NCBI RefSeq assembly: GCF_003994475.1
Contig: NZ_RZNY01000001.1
Span: forward strand, 1-64,000
Length of the DNA stretch: 64,000 bases
Reading direction: 5' to 3'
DNA from: Paenibacillus anaericanus
GTDB taxonomy: Bacteria > Bacillota > Bacilli > Paenibacillales > Paenibacillaceae
A program made the position numbers and the translations under genes. The stretch's first letter is position 1. Each line of letters starts with the position of its first letter. The notes under the pieces were generated by a model. That model had not been told where the DNA came from, ran no database searches, and was given only the letters and a program-made list of their open reading frames with translations. Shown here piece after piece: positions 7,757 to 16,797 of the stretch.

Positions 7757-9079
7757 ATGAAACTTAAAAAGCTACTAGTTCTAGTTGCTGCAATGTCTCT
7801 GATGCTTTCTATCACAGCTTGCGGTTCGAAGAACAACACTGCTAACGGTGGCAACAATGTTCCGGCACCAACTACTGAAAATACACCTGAGAATACTACA
7901 GAGCCAGCACCAGCTGACACGGCGCTTGTGCCTGAAGAAGGCGCAGAATTGTTAATTTGGGATAGTAAAGACGAAATAAAATTCACGAATGAAATTGTGA
8001 AACGCTTTGAAGAGAAGTATGGTGTTAAGGTGAAAATTGAAGAAGTTGCCCCTACAGATCAAATAGGCAGATTGACAACTGATGGTCCTTCCGGACTTGC
8101 AGCTGACGTAATTATTACTCCGCATGATAAGATGGGTGAAGCTGCGAATTCAGGTTTAGTTTTAGCTAATGATGTTTTCGCAGAAGAAACAACAAAGAAC
8201 AATACGGAAGCTTCTATTATAGCATCCACATATGATGGCGTGTTATACGGTTATCCGAGAGCAGCTGAAACCTATGCATTGTTCTATAACAAGTCACTTG
8301 TACCAACTCCTCCGGCCTCTTTCGAAGAAGTCATTGAGTTCGCGAAGACGTTTAATGATACTAAGAAAAAGAAATATGCTTTGATGTGGGAAGCAGGCAA
8401 CCTGTATTTCAACTATCCGTTTATCGCAACTGGTGGAGGATACCTGTTCGGTGACAATGGTACCAATAAAGATGATATTGGTGTTGCTACAGATGGCGCA
8501 ATTGAAGGCCTGAAGGTTTTCCAAAGCTTGCATGCAATTCTTCCAATCAAGAGTGGTGATATCAACGCAGATATCAAACGTGGTTTGTTTAACACTGGCG
8601 ATGTAGCAATGGACATCAATGGTCCTTGGGAAGTTGCTGGTTACAAAGAAGCTTTAGGCGATAACCTAGCAATAGCACCAATTCCAACGATTAATGGGAA
8701 GACAGCTATTTCATTCTCAGGTATGAAAATTTACGTTGTTAACTCGTTTACGAAATATCCGAATGCTTCTAAATTGTTTGCTCAATTCGCATCATCCAAG
8801 GAAGCTCAACTTTTACTGAACGAATCAGTTGGTTCAGTTCCTACCAACCTAGAAGCTCTAGAGTCAGATCAAATTAAAAATGATCCAATCGTATCCGGAT
8901 TTGCAGTTCAAGCTGCTAATTCCCAACCAATGCCTTCCATTCCGGAAATAGGTAACACATGGGCTCCTATAGGAGCCGCACTCACAGAAATGTGGAATAA
9001 TAACGCAGATCCAAAAGCAACGATGGAGAATGCTGCGAATCAAATTAAAGATCTGAACAACGGAGTCGCTGCCGAGTAA
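7757..9079 (+). CDS. mdxE: Maltodextrin ABC importer, substrate-binding lipoprotein
   Basis: A 440-residue extracellular binding protein of the maltose/maltodextrin class. A lipoprotein signal peptide ends at SITAC with lipidated Cys22, followed by an N/T/P/E-rich linker to about residue 58. The mature part starts ELLIWDSKDEIKFTNEIVKRFEEKY, split here as ELLIWDSKDE, the usual MalE-type opening, and includes INGPWEVAGYKEALG near residue 290. It anchors to the outer face of the membrane and hands maltodextrin to MdxF/MdxG. GGGAGGGG lies upstream of the ATG. A GC-rich hairpin follows the gene, probably protecting its mRNA so that the binding protein is made in excess. Confidence 0.93.
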   Translation: MKLKKLLVLVAAMSLMLSITACGSKNNTANGGNNVPAPTTENTPENTTEPAPADTALVPEEGAELLIWDSKDEIKFTNEIVKRFEEKYGVKVKIEEVAPTDQIGRLTTDGPSGLAADVIITPHDKMGEAANSGLVLANDVFAEETTKNNTEASIIASTYDGVLYGYPRAAETYALFYNKSLVPTPPASFEEVIEFAKTFNDTKKKKYALMWEAGNLYFNYPFIATGGGYLFGDNGTNKDDIGVATDGAIEGLKVFQSLHAILPIKSGDINADIKRGLFNTGDVAMDINGPWEVAGYKEALGDNLAIAPIPTINGKTAISFSGMKIYVVNSFTKYPNASKLFAQFASSKEAQLLLNESVGSVPTNLEALESDQIKNDPIVSGFAVQAANSQPMPSIPEIGNTWAPIGAALTEMWNNNADPKATMENAANQIKDLNNGVAAE

Positions 9080-9112
9080 TCAGAGGACAATACTACCCAC
9101 GTGGAGCTGTTT

Positions 9113-9140
9113 TTACCCGCCGCCTAAGGGCGGCGGGTAA
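9113..9140 (+). other. GC-rich hairpin between mdxE and mdxF
   Basis: Arms 9113-9124 (TTACCCGCCGCC) and 9129-9140 pair perfectly over 12 bases with the loop TAAG. There is no T-run after it, so it looks like an mRNA-stabilising or partly attenuating element inside the operon, as known for malE-malF in Escherichia coli, rather than a full terminator. Confidence 0.75.
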
Positions 9141-9175
9141 TTCCTCGATTTCAAAGGGAGAGGAGAAGGAACGCA

Positions 9176-10477
9176 ATGGACCGACATCGGAACAAAGCAA
9201 CGATACTGTCAATTTTATGCATGGGATTGGGACAATTATATAACCGGCAATTTATAAAAGGATTAATCTTGTTAATATTTGAAGTCTTTAGCGTTACATA
9301 TCTCATTAATAATTTGCCAAGAGCATTATGGGGAATTGTTACTCTTGGGGAGCACCCAAGAACGCTCGTAAAAGGAAAATGGATGGACGGGGACCATTCC
9401 ATTTTTATAATGGTAACTAGTTTGATTACGATATTGTTTCTATTGATTTTTATTGGAGTTTATATTCTAAATGTCAAAGATGCTAGAAAGATTGGCCGGG
9501 ATAGAGAACTTGGGAAACAAGTGAATAATTTCAGGCAGTCAGTCAGATATGTACTTGACTATAAATTTGCCCTAGCCTTTTTGAGTATTCCTGCTACAGG
9601 GATTTTATTCTTTACGGTGATGCCGATTATATTTATGGTGATGTTGTCATTCACTAACTATTCTGCACCGAATCATATACCTCCAGCTAAGTTAGTTGGT
9701 TGGGTTGGATTCGATACATTTAAAAGTCTATTAGTACTTAAAACTTGGAGTCATACTTTCTATGGTGTATTGACTTGGACTATTATCTGGGCAGTGTTAT
9801 CAACGGTCACCACCTATTTCGGAGGAATGCTCGTTGCATTGCTCATTAATCAGAAGGGGATTCGCTATAAAGGGTTGTGGAGAACGATATTGATTCTTCC
9901 CTACGCAATTCCGCAGATTATCTCGTTACTAGTTATGAGAATGATGTTTAACGGCCAGTTTGGAGCAATAAATCAATATCTTGGCTATTTTGGACTTGGA
10001 GGGCTGCCGTGGCTGACTGATGAATACTGGGCCAAGGTTACCTTAATCGTCGTTAATATGTGGGTTGGTATTCCTGTCTCTATGTTGCTCATCATGGGAG
10101 TGCTGACTACGATACCGAGAGATATGTACGAAGCGGCAGAAGTCGATGGTGCGACTGGATTCCAAAAATTCAAGATCGTTACCTTACCGATGATTTTATT
10201 TACAACGGCGCCAACGCTCATCATGCAGTTTGCTGGTAACATTAACAATTTCAATATGATCTACCTGTTGACAGGTGGAGATCCAGTCAAAGGCGACTAT
10301 CAATATGCTGGAGCTACTGATTTGCTAGTAACATGGTTATATAAACTAACGCTAAATCAGAATAAATACAACATGGCTTCTGCTATCGGTATCATTATCT
10401 TCTTGATCGTTGCCTCGTTCTCGATATACAACTATCGTCGAACCAAGTCATTTAAAGAGGAGGATATGATCCAATGA
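9176..10477 (+). CDS. mdxF: Maltodextrin ABC importer permease MdxF
   Basis: A 433-residue inner-membrane permease. An N-terminal extension with two or three membrane segments (about 10-95, including LGQLYNRQFIKG) precedes the core permease, as in other Gram-positive MdxF proteins. The cytoplasmic ATPase-coupling EAA loop reads EAAEVDGATGFQKFKIVTLP near residue 320. It pairs with MdxG to form the channel. The gene follows mdxE by 96 bases, with the hairpin in between, and overlaps mdxG by four bases (ATGA). The start has GGGAGAGGAG upstream. Confidence 0.93.
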   Translation: MDRHRNKATILSILCMGLGQLYNRQFIKGLILLIFEVFSVTYLINNLPRALWGIVTLGEHPRTLVKGKWMDGDHSIFIMVTSLITILFLLIFIGVYILNVKDARKIGRDRELGKQVNNFRQSVRYVLDYKFALAFLSIPATGILFFTVMPIIFMVMLSFTNYSAPNHIPPAKLVGWVGFDTFKSLLVLKTWSHTFYGVLTWTIIWAVLSTVTTYFGGMLVALLINQKGIRYKGLWRTILILPYAIPQIISLLVMRMMFNGQFGAINQYLGYFGLGGLPWLTDEYWAKVTLIVVNMWVGIPVSMLLIMGVLTTIPRDMYEAAEVDGATGFQKFKIVTLPMILFTTAPTLIMQFAGNINNFNMIYLLTGGDPVKGDYQYAGATDLLVTWLYKLTLNQNKYNMASAIGIIIFLIVASFSIYNYRRTKSFKEEDMIQ

Positions 10478-11319
10478 GCGGACATAAAATCAAAAATAAC
10501 CTACGGTTAGGTGTAAGCTATATTACATTGGTTTTATTGGCAATTGCGGCGATCTACCCGGCCTTATGGATCATAATGGGTTCCGTTCGGCCCGGAAAGT
10601 CCTTATATAGTAAAACACTGTTTCCCGAGTCCATTACGTTTAGTCACTACAAAGAGCTATTCCATTCACAAACTGTTCTATTTGGACAATGGTATATGAA
10701 CACCTTGAAGGTTGCTACTTTTTCAACGATACTAGGAGTCCTTCTTATCTTACTTACTAGTTATGCTGTATCCAGATTCCGGTTTCGTGGACGTCAGACT
10801 GCGCTTTCGGTTGTGCTGGTATTAGGGATGTTTCCTGGTTTTATGAGTATGATTGCAATCTTCTTATTGCTTAAAGAAATAAACTTGTTGGATACACACA
10901 CCGCTATAATTCTTGTGTATGCATCTGGAGCACCTTTAGGAGGAACGTTGATAGCAAAAGGATTTTTTGACACGATTCCTCGATCTCTGGATGAAGCGGC
11001 AAGAATTGATGGAGCCAGCAATTTTGCTATTTTCTCACGTATTATTTTGCCCTTATCTAGGCCTATACTGACCTATCTAGCATTACTCCAGTTTGTTGGC
11101 CCATGGGCGGATTTCATCTTTGCTAGGCTCGTTCTCCGGTCTAAAGACAAATGGACCATTGCGGTCGGGATGTGGGACATGGTTAATAGTAACCAGAACT
11201 CCAACTTCACATTATTTGCAGCTGGAGCAGTCCTAATCGCCGTGCCGATTACAATATTGTTCATGTTTCTACAGCGATTACTGGTTGATGGTTTAACATC
11301 AGGCGCTAGTAAAGGTTAA
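10474..11319 (+). CDS. mdxG: Maltodextrin ABC importer permease MdxG
   Basis: A 281-residue MalG-type permease with about six membrane segments and the EAA loop EAARIDGASNFAIFSRIILP near residue 170. It overlaps the end of mdxF by ATGA, so the two are translationally coupled, fitting a 1:1 complex. No ATPase gene follows; in Bacillota such importers usually borrow the shared ATPase MsmX encoded elsewhere, which is the likely case here. A strong terminator closes the operon. Confidence 0.93.
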   Translation: MSGHKIKNNLRLGVSYITLVLLAIAAIYPALWIIMGSVRPGKSLYSKTLFPESITFSHYKELFHSQTVLFGQWYMNTLKVATFSTILGVLLILLTSYAVSRFRFRGRQTALSVVLVLGMFPGFMSMIAIFLLLKEINLLDTHTAIILVYASGAPLGGTLIAKGFFDTIPRSLDEAARIDGASNFAIFSRIILPLSRPILTYLALLQFVGPWADFIFARLVLRSKDKWTIAVGMWDMVNSNQNSNFTLFAAGAVLIAVPITILFMFLQRLLVDGLTSGASKG

Positions 11320-11371
11320 TAACTACAACATAGAGGATCCAAGTAGATCCATCATAAAGAGCAAAATCACT

Positions 11372-11414
11372 AATGGTATAGTCTCAGCATTCGCGAGAGG
11401 CTATACCATTTTTT
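11372..11414 (+). terminator. Terminator of mdxEFG
   Basis: AATGGTATAGTCTC (11372-11385) pairs with GAGGCTATACCATT (11397-11410), with one G-U pair, followed by a T run. Confidence 0.85.
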
Positions 11415-11476
11415 CACAATAAAAACCCTTTGAATATTTCTTACTGAAATTACTCATTAGAAGGGGGAGGCAAACT

Positions 11477-13555
11477 ATGAAATTTTGGGGTCGGATTCAA
11501 TTTAAGTCGGTCGGAATGAAGTTGTTTTTTATTATATTTGGGGCGATTGTATTGTTGTCAGTGGTTTTGGGGTTAAGCTCGTATGTCATGTCCAAAGAAA
11601 TCATCCGTGGTCAGGTTGGGATGGCATCGAGTCAAGCGATTGAACAGGCGGCGGACAAGCTTGATTTCCTGTTTACACAATATGAATCGATATCTAGACA
11701 GTTGGCTGTAGATCAGACCTTGAAGAGTGATTTGGAGATCGTGAACAAGGAAAATGTTGATACTGTAACAAAGAATCAAGCTGAGAGTCGGATTAATAAA
11801 AGATTGGATTCCTTGAGAGCGTCCGATGATCGATTATTAGCTGTGAGACTTGTCAGCAAGAGCATGGAAGATGTTAAATCGTACAAGTCTACTGGCATTG
11901 CTGCTATCCGCACGGATGAGGTTGTTGAGGGTAGGGTGAAGTCGGTCCTTGATGCTAGTGGTGAACCAGTATGGTTACCCGCACTTTCGAAGGGGTTCTT
12001 CGACGCCTACACGGAACCAACGGTAACCATGGGTAGACTGTTACGAAACATGAAGAACCCGGATGCGGAATACATATTGTTGATAGAGATCAAAGAGAGA
12101 TCGCTCGGAAGCTTATTATCCAATTTAAAGATTGGTAATTCCGGAGAAGTACGTATCCTGACAGCGGACAATAAGATCGTTCATGCCCCCGATGTTGAAC
12201 TATTGGAGTCCGAGTCATTTATTGGTTTAGATGACAGTGTGTTGAAGAGTGAACAAAGCTCGTTCAGCAGGGAAGATGAACAAGGTGTTAAGCAATTGGT
12301 GGTTTATCAACCACTGCTAACGGGGGATTGGCGCATTATAGGGTATGCTCCTGAAAGTGACTTCCTCAGTGCAGCGGACAAGCTAATTTATGTGATGTTA
12401 ATCGTATTGTTGCTTGCTATTATTGTGGCACTGCTTATTGGATATTCTTTGGTCCGAATGATTGGCAAGCCACTGGAGAAATTATGTCGTTTGATGGAAG
12501 AAGGGGAGCGCGGGAACTTGAAGGTGCGTGCTCATTTTAAGGGGCGGGATGAAATTGGCCGACTCGGACATAGTTTCAATAAGATGCTGGAACAGATTTC
12601 TTTGCTGGTAGATCGAACGAACCATTCGACGCTGGAACTACTGACGACAGCTGAGAATTTGGCAAAGGCATCGAAGGATACATCGCAAACCGCAGGGGAA
12701 ATATCAGGAGCAACATTAGAAATTGCCAAAGGTGCAGCAAGTTTAGCTAATGAAGCAGAGAGAGGTACTGAACTTGTAGAGGATATAGGCACTCAAATGA
12801 ACAAAGTAGTTGAAATGAATGATACGATGAATCAATCGGTTGAACGTGTTATTGAAGTTAGTTATCAGGGCAAAGAGTATATGGAGCAGTTAGTCAGCAA
12901 AACAGAAGCCGTTACACGTATGACCGGATTAATTGAAGAAAATTCCGACAAGCTCAGTAAGAGCACCTATTCAATCCGAAACATATTAGCACCCATGGTG
13001 GAAATGACCAAGCAGACGAATATCCTGTCGCTTAATGCTTCAATCGAAGCGGCACGAGCGGGCGCAGCGGGCAAAGGATTCATGGTCATTGCGGAGGAAA
13101 TACGTAAACTTGCTGTTCAATCTAACAATTCAATTCAGACGGTGTCTATGATTACAGAGGAAATTCAGGAAGCGATTCAGAATACGGTGAATGTATTGCT
13201 AAGTATTTCACCTATGTTTGATGAGCAATTAAACTCGGTGAACGAGGTGAGTTCCATCTTTCAGAACGTGACAGGGGAAATGGAGAATTTCGTGGGAGAT
13301 ATTCAGAGCTCCTCTACCTCGGTTCATGAACTGTTGGCCTCTCAAGTATCGCTGGGAGAATTCATCATGAACGTAAGTTCAGTAGTCCAGCAGAGTAATG
13401 CTTCAACGGAAGAGGTGGCCTCCATGTCTTCAGATCAATATAAGGTAAGTGAAGAACTTGTTGCGCTATCCAACCGTTTAGAGGAGCTTGCTGAGTCACT
13501 AAATCAGTCCTTAAATGCATTTCATATCGAGACGGATAAAGATGTTCCAGCGTAA
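11477..13555 (+). CDS. Methyl-accepting chemotaxis protein
   Basis: A 692-residue membrane chemoreceptor. The first membrane segment spans about 14-37 and the second 303-325, enclosing an extracellular dCache-like sensing domain. HAMP follows (about 326-380), then a coiled-coil signalling domain with the conserved hairpin tip (MTKQTNILSLNASIEAARAG, around residue 520) that binds CheA/CheW. It lies between the maltodextrin importer and the extracellular amylase, so a role in movement toward starch products, directly or through MdxE, is plausible but inferred only from position. It has its own AAGGGGGAGG ribosome site and flanking terminators, so it is probably a single-gene unit. A run of Gln/Ser-rich helix at 600-680 is normal for the family. 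Confidence 0.9.
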   Translation: MKFWGRIQFKSVGMKLFFIIFGAIVLLSVVLGLSSYVMSKEIIRGQVGMASSQAIEQAADKLDFLFTQYESISRQLAVDQTLKSDLEIVNKENVDTVTKNQAESRINKRLDSLRASDDRLLAVRLVSKSMEDVKSYKSTGIAAIRTDEVVEGRVKSVLDASGEPVWLPALSKGFFDAYTEPTVTMGRLLRNMKNPDAEYILLIEIKERSLGSLLSNLKIGNSGEVRILTADNKIVHAPDVELLESESFIGLDDSVLKSEQSSFSREDEQGVKQLVVYQPLLTGDWRIIGYAPESDFLSAADKLIYVMLIVLLLAIIVALLIGYSLVRMIGKPLEKLCRLMEEGERGNLKVRAHFKGRDEIGRLGHSFNKMLEQISLLVDRTNHSTLELLTTAENLAKASKDTSQTAGEISGATLEIAKGAASLANEAERGTELVEDIGTQMNKVVEMNDTMNQSVERVIEVSYQGKEYMEQLVSKTEAVTRMTGLIEENSDKLSKSTYSIRNILAPMVEMTKQTNILSLNASIEAARAGAAGKGFMVIAEEIRKLAVQSNNSIQTVSMITEEIQEAIQNTVNVLLSISPMFDEQLNSVNEVSSIFQNVTGEMENFVGDIQSSSTSVHELLASQVSLGEFIMNVSSVVQQSNASTEEVASMSSDQYKVSEELVALSNRLEELAESLNQSLNAFHIETDKDVPA

Positions 13556-13587
13556 TAAGCAATTTTGATTTATATAAACACGTGAAT

Positions 13588-13634
13588 AGGGGCTGTTCCC
13601 AGAAGTCTTTATCGACCTGGGAACAGCCCCTTTA
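13588..13634. terminator. Intrinsic terminator between MCP and amylase
   Basis: AGGGGCTGTTCCCA (13588-13601) pairs perfectly with 13618-13631, then TTT. It lies between two convergent genes and probably serves mainly the chemoreceptor. Confidence 0.8.
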
Positions 13635-13666
13635 TGTTCTTGAGCAACAGGAGAGTTGCAGTGTAA

Positions 13667-15388
13667 CTATTTGAGAATTACAGTGGTATAAGCCGGTAAA
13701 GTTAACGTGTTACTAGTAAGGGTAGCCTCTGGTTTCGTGGCTTGCAAAATACTCTTAAATTCGCCAAGATCTGTGTCCAGAGCTAATCCTAACGTTTGTT
13801 CCTTACCTGATAAGTTATGAACAACAAGAACCGTTTCCTCATCACTCTGACGGATGTAAGCTGCCAAACTGGCATTATCGGTCGTGTATTCTTGGATTCC
13901 CCCGTCTCTTAGAGCGGGTATAGAACTTTTCCAACGAATTAATTGTCGATAATGGGAGAGTAGAGAATCTGGATCAGATAATTGTTCTTCCACACTAGAT
14001 CTTGCTGTGCCATGATTGTTGATAGATGCCTGCCAAGTCGCCTGTCCAGCGGCACTGTCATCTGTGAACCAAACCATTGGCTCGCGGATCCCTTCGTCAG
14101 GTTTTACTCCAAGCATCCCAATCTCTTCTCCGTAATAGATAAATGGATTTCCTGGGAGAGTCAGCAGGAGGCTCGCCGCCATCTTAGCATGTTCTTTGTT
14201 CCCCTCTAATTGGCTCATTACTCGGTTTAAGTCATGATTAGTCAGAAATGTTGCGTCGACGAATTCGCCACCAGACTTCTCAGCATATAGCTTATAGGTA
14301 CGTTCGAGAATAAAACCAATGTTGTTGTCTCGTTCTGATTTAGCAGACTGGATTATCGTCTCAGCTAAGCTGAAATTGAAGCTGGAGTCAAACGCTTTAT
14401 TGAGATAAGAGGCAACCGTCACAGCTCCTTTATCCCATACTTCACTGACGAGGTAAGTATTGGGATTACTTTGCACTAGACCGCTGCGAAACTCTTGCCA
14501 CCAAGCCACATTCTTATCTGTCGTTTCTTGGCTTTTATCGGTTAGTAAATCCTCGTAGATATGTTTGGCTGCATCCACTCGGAAGCCGTCCAGCCCCTTT
14601 TCTAACCAGAACTTCCCTATATCTTTCATCTCATCCCGGACTTCTTGATTGTCGAAGTTCAGATCTGGCATACCTCCCCAGAAGATACCGAGGTAGTGAC
14701 CATCTTTGCCCTCCACAGTGTGCCAAGGATCACCAGTACTAGCAGCACTGGTTCCACCTAGGCTTCGATTGGAATCCTCGGCCCATACATACCAGTTGCG
14801 GTACTTGCTACTTTTGTCCTTGGCGGACTGGGTGAACCATGGATTTTCATTACTTGTATGATTGACGACTAAATCCATAATGACCTTAATTCCCCGTTTA
14901 TGCGCTTCATTAATAAAATTTGTGAAGTCCTCCATTGTACCATAATCAGGATTGACTTCCCGATAGTTGCTGACGTCATAACCGTGATAGCTAGGTGAAG
15001 TGTTAATAGGCATTAACCATATCCCACCGATACCAAGATCATTGTCTGTATCTGGATTACCATCGTTCAGATAGTCCAACTTTTCCGTAAGCCCTTTGAA
15101 ATCACCTATTCCATCACCATCTGAGTCATAAAAGGAGCGGACGAAAATTTCATAATAAACGGTGGATGGCTGAGTATCTAAGGAAGTTGTTGTCAACGTA
15201 GGTATGCTAGGATCATTGCTTAGATTATTTGTGGGGGATTCTGTCTCATTTGCTCCATTCGAAGAGGTGTTGGAAATGCCCCCAGTACAACCTGTCAGTA
15301 GAACTATGAATAGGGTTGTGACTAAGGCTACATGTAGGGTCCATCTGGATGTCTGACTTGAAGAGATAAACCAATTTCGATATTTCAT
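13667..15388 (-). CDS. Surface lipoprotein alpha-amylase (GH13)
   Basis: A 573-residue secreted GH13 enzyme. The signal peptide has a long n-region and a lipobox LLTGC with Cys34, then a Ser/Thr/Asn/Pro-rich linker to about residue 75. The barrel shows DLVVNH (172-177), MPDLN (240-244), GFRVDAAKH with nucleophile Asp272, SEVW with Glu316 and TNHD with Asp386; all catalytic acids are present. The MPDLN motif points to the intermediate GH13_36-type group between alpha-amylases and oligo-1,6-glucosidases. DSDGDGIGDF near 88-97 is a calcium-binding type loop. Anchored outside the membrane, it would feed maltodextrins to MdxE. AAGGAGG precedes the ATG. Confidence 0.92.
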   Translation of the reverse strand: MKYRNWFISSSQTSRWTLHVALVTTLFIVLLTGCTGGISNTSSNGANETESPTNNLSNDPSIPTLTTTSLDTQPSTVYYEIFVRSFYDSDGDGIGDFKGLTEKLDYLNDGNPDTDNDLGIGGIWLMPINTSPSYHGYDVSNYREVNPDYGTMEDFTNFINEAHKRGIKVIMDLVVNHTSNENPWFTQSAKDKSSKYRNWYVWAEDSNRSLGGTSAASTGDPWHTVEGKDGHYLGIFWGGMPDLNFDNQEVRDEMKDIGKFWLEKGLDGFRVDAAKHIYEDLLTDKSQETTDKNVAWWQEFRSGLVQSNPNTYLVSEVWDKGAVTVASYLNKAFDSSFNFSLAETIIQSAKSERDNNIGFILERTYKLYAEKSGGEFVDATFLTNHDLNRVMSQLEGNKEHAKMAASLLLTLPGNPFIYYGEEIGMLGVKPDEGIREPMVWFTDDSAAGQATWQASINNHGTARSSVEEQLSDPDSLLSHYRQLIRWKSSIPALRDGGIQEYTTDNASLAAYIRQSDEETVLVVHNLSGKEQTLGLALDTDLGEFKSILQATKPEATLTSNTLTLPAYTTVILK

Positions 15389-15406
15389 AAATGACCTCCT
15401 TACAAG

Positions 15407-15420
15407 TGTAAACGCTTTAT
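15407..15420. promoter_or_regulatory. cre-like site just after the amylase start point
   Basis: TGTAAACGCTTTAT matches 12 of 14 positions of the usual cre consensus TGWNANCGNTNWCA. It lies at about +1 to +14 of the predicted amylase transcript, a position where CcpA blocks elongation. Its centre CG is distinct from the upstream operator at 15451. Confidence 0.5.
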
Positions 15421-15426
15421 TAACTC

Positions 15427-15465
15427 ATCATACCCCAGGCATCGAAATAATTCAAACGTTTGCAC
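15427..15465 (-). promoter_or_regulatory. Amylase promoter with overlapping LacI-type operator
   Basis: On the minus strand TTGAAT (15455-15450), a 17-base spacer and TATGAT (15432-15427) form a good promoter. The operator GTGCAAACGTTTGAA (15465-15451), with perfect core CAAACGTTTG, overlaps the -35 box. The arrangement mirrors the mdxE promoter. Confidence 0.75.
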
Positions 15466-15530
15466 ATCGAAAAAGGAACTAAAGTTTTAGGAGATAGCAG
15501 CACTTGTTTTGGTTTGAATACTGAATGATA

Positions 15531-15700
15531 TGAAGTGAGATTGAAGTGAGATTAAAGTGAGGATAGGAGATTTCTCCAGTTCAAATGACTGAAATCGACT
15601 CGTGTTCAACTTAAATGAAGTTTCTCCATCTGATTTTACGTTTTAATGCAAAAGAGATGGAGAATGCTTAAATGTACTCGAGTTACTCCAGTTAAATGAG
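15531..15700. repeat. Small tandem and inverted repeats upstream of the amylase
   Basis: The 327-base gap 15389-15715 has no gene. Besides the amylase promoter it holds three tandem 11-base units (TGAAGTGAGAT, 15531-15563), an inverted pair TTCTCCATCT / AGATGGAGAA (15622-15631 and 15655-15664) and two similar stretches with CTCCAGTTCAAATGA / CTCCAGTTAAATGA (15574, 15686). These look like remnants of a short interspersed repeat. Confidence 0.5.
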
Positions 15701-15715
15701 AAAAAAGGAGGAGGA

Positions 15716-16684
15716 TTATCGCATCATCTTACTAAATATTATATGTGAAGCTGGATCCTCTATGCTATTAGCCACATTAGTAGGTATGGGGGCATGTAAA
15801 AGATGTTGCATTAATTCAAAAGCAAGTTCCGCAGTATCTGCTGTTGGATTCATATGAATCGGTTGCACTGTTGGGGGGAGTATATGTGGACATCCTCCAG
15901 TACAAAGGACAAACACGTCAAGTTGCAATCGAACGGTTTCATTGGCTACCAATGTTCCAATAAATTCGTTAGTCACGATCCCCATGTTGCCACGTTGTTG
16001 CTCAAGGAAAGAAGACAAGCCTTCCATATTATCAGCATCGAGCACATATACACAATCGGCTGGGACCTGTGAAGAGCGAATGATATTTTCAGTCATCTCT
16101 TTATTATTAAACGCTTCAGTAACCAAAAACCAGGATTTCGATGTTACTCCAACCATTTCTCTGAGTTTAAAAAAGGCCTCTTCATAATCAATGAGTACCT
16201 TATAGAATAAGGGGTCTTGAATATAGCTATCCAACACAATTAACGGAACACCCATTTGAAAATGCACGGATATGTCATTGAATACATCACTATTAACATC
16301 AACAAGGAAAACGCCATCCAACTCACGCTCTAAAACAATATTTAGGCTCGGTTTGTTGGTGTCTATATAAGATACGAGTAAATGATAGCCCTTGTCCTTA
16401 CACAGCGACTCTAATCTTTCAGTTAACATGCCCCAATATAATTTTCTCCAAAATCCGTCGTTTGAATTCCTCATTAATAAGAGACCTAACAGACCGGTTT
16501 TTCCTTTAACAAGTGACCTTGCTGTTAGGTTAGGGACATAATTTAATCTGGATGCTATTTCTAAAACACGGTTACGTGTTTCATCTGAAATGGTTTGATT
16601 GTTTACTTGATTAAGAATATAACTGACTGTTGCTGAAGACACATTGGCTTCACGTGCGATATCTTTCATTGTGATCTTTCTCAA
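15716..16684 (-). CDS. LacI-family regulator of the esterase locus
   Basis: A 322-residue regulator with a LacI helix-turn-helix at about residues 4-27 (TMKDIAREANVSSATVSYIL) and the hinge TARSLVKGKTG. The effector domain is typical in outline, although the region after residue 160 is divergent from sugar-binding LacI proteins. It starts at TTG with TGGAGGCG eight bases upstream. It is the last gene behind the two esterases (113-base gap) and probably controls their promoter through the palindrome at 19520. The inducer is unknown; a sugar ester or glycoside breakdown product is a guess from context. Confidence 0.85.
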   Translation of the reverse strand: MRKITMKDIAREANVSSATVSYILNQVNNQTISDETRNRVLEIASRLNYVPNLTARSLVKGKTGLLGLLLMRNSNDGFWRKLYWGMLTERLESLCKDKGYHLLVSYIDTNKPSLNIVLERELDGVFLVDVNSDVFNDISVHFQMGVPLIVLDSYIQDPLFYKVLIDYEEAFFKLREMVGVTSKSWFLVTEAFNNKEMTENIIRSSQVPADCVYVLDADNMEGLSSFLEQQRGNMGIVTNEFIGTLVANETVRLQLDVFVLCTGGCPHILPPTVQPIHMNPTADTAELAFELMQHLLHAPIPTNVANSIEDPASHIIFSKMMR

Positions 16685-16797
16685 CTTGTCGCCTCCATTG
16701 ACAGATGACAGAATGAACCATGAATCATTGTGAATTGTAAAATATCACTCCAACTCTATCACCGCGGTTTTTTCCTGTCAAACCATGTAGGATGCAC

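Noticed and set aside
7503..7757. 84-codon frame between the amylase and mdxE
   Set aside because: It runs across the mdxE promoter (7570-7598) and operator, has no ribosome site and shows no domain. It overlaps the mdxE start by one base, which looks accidental.
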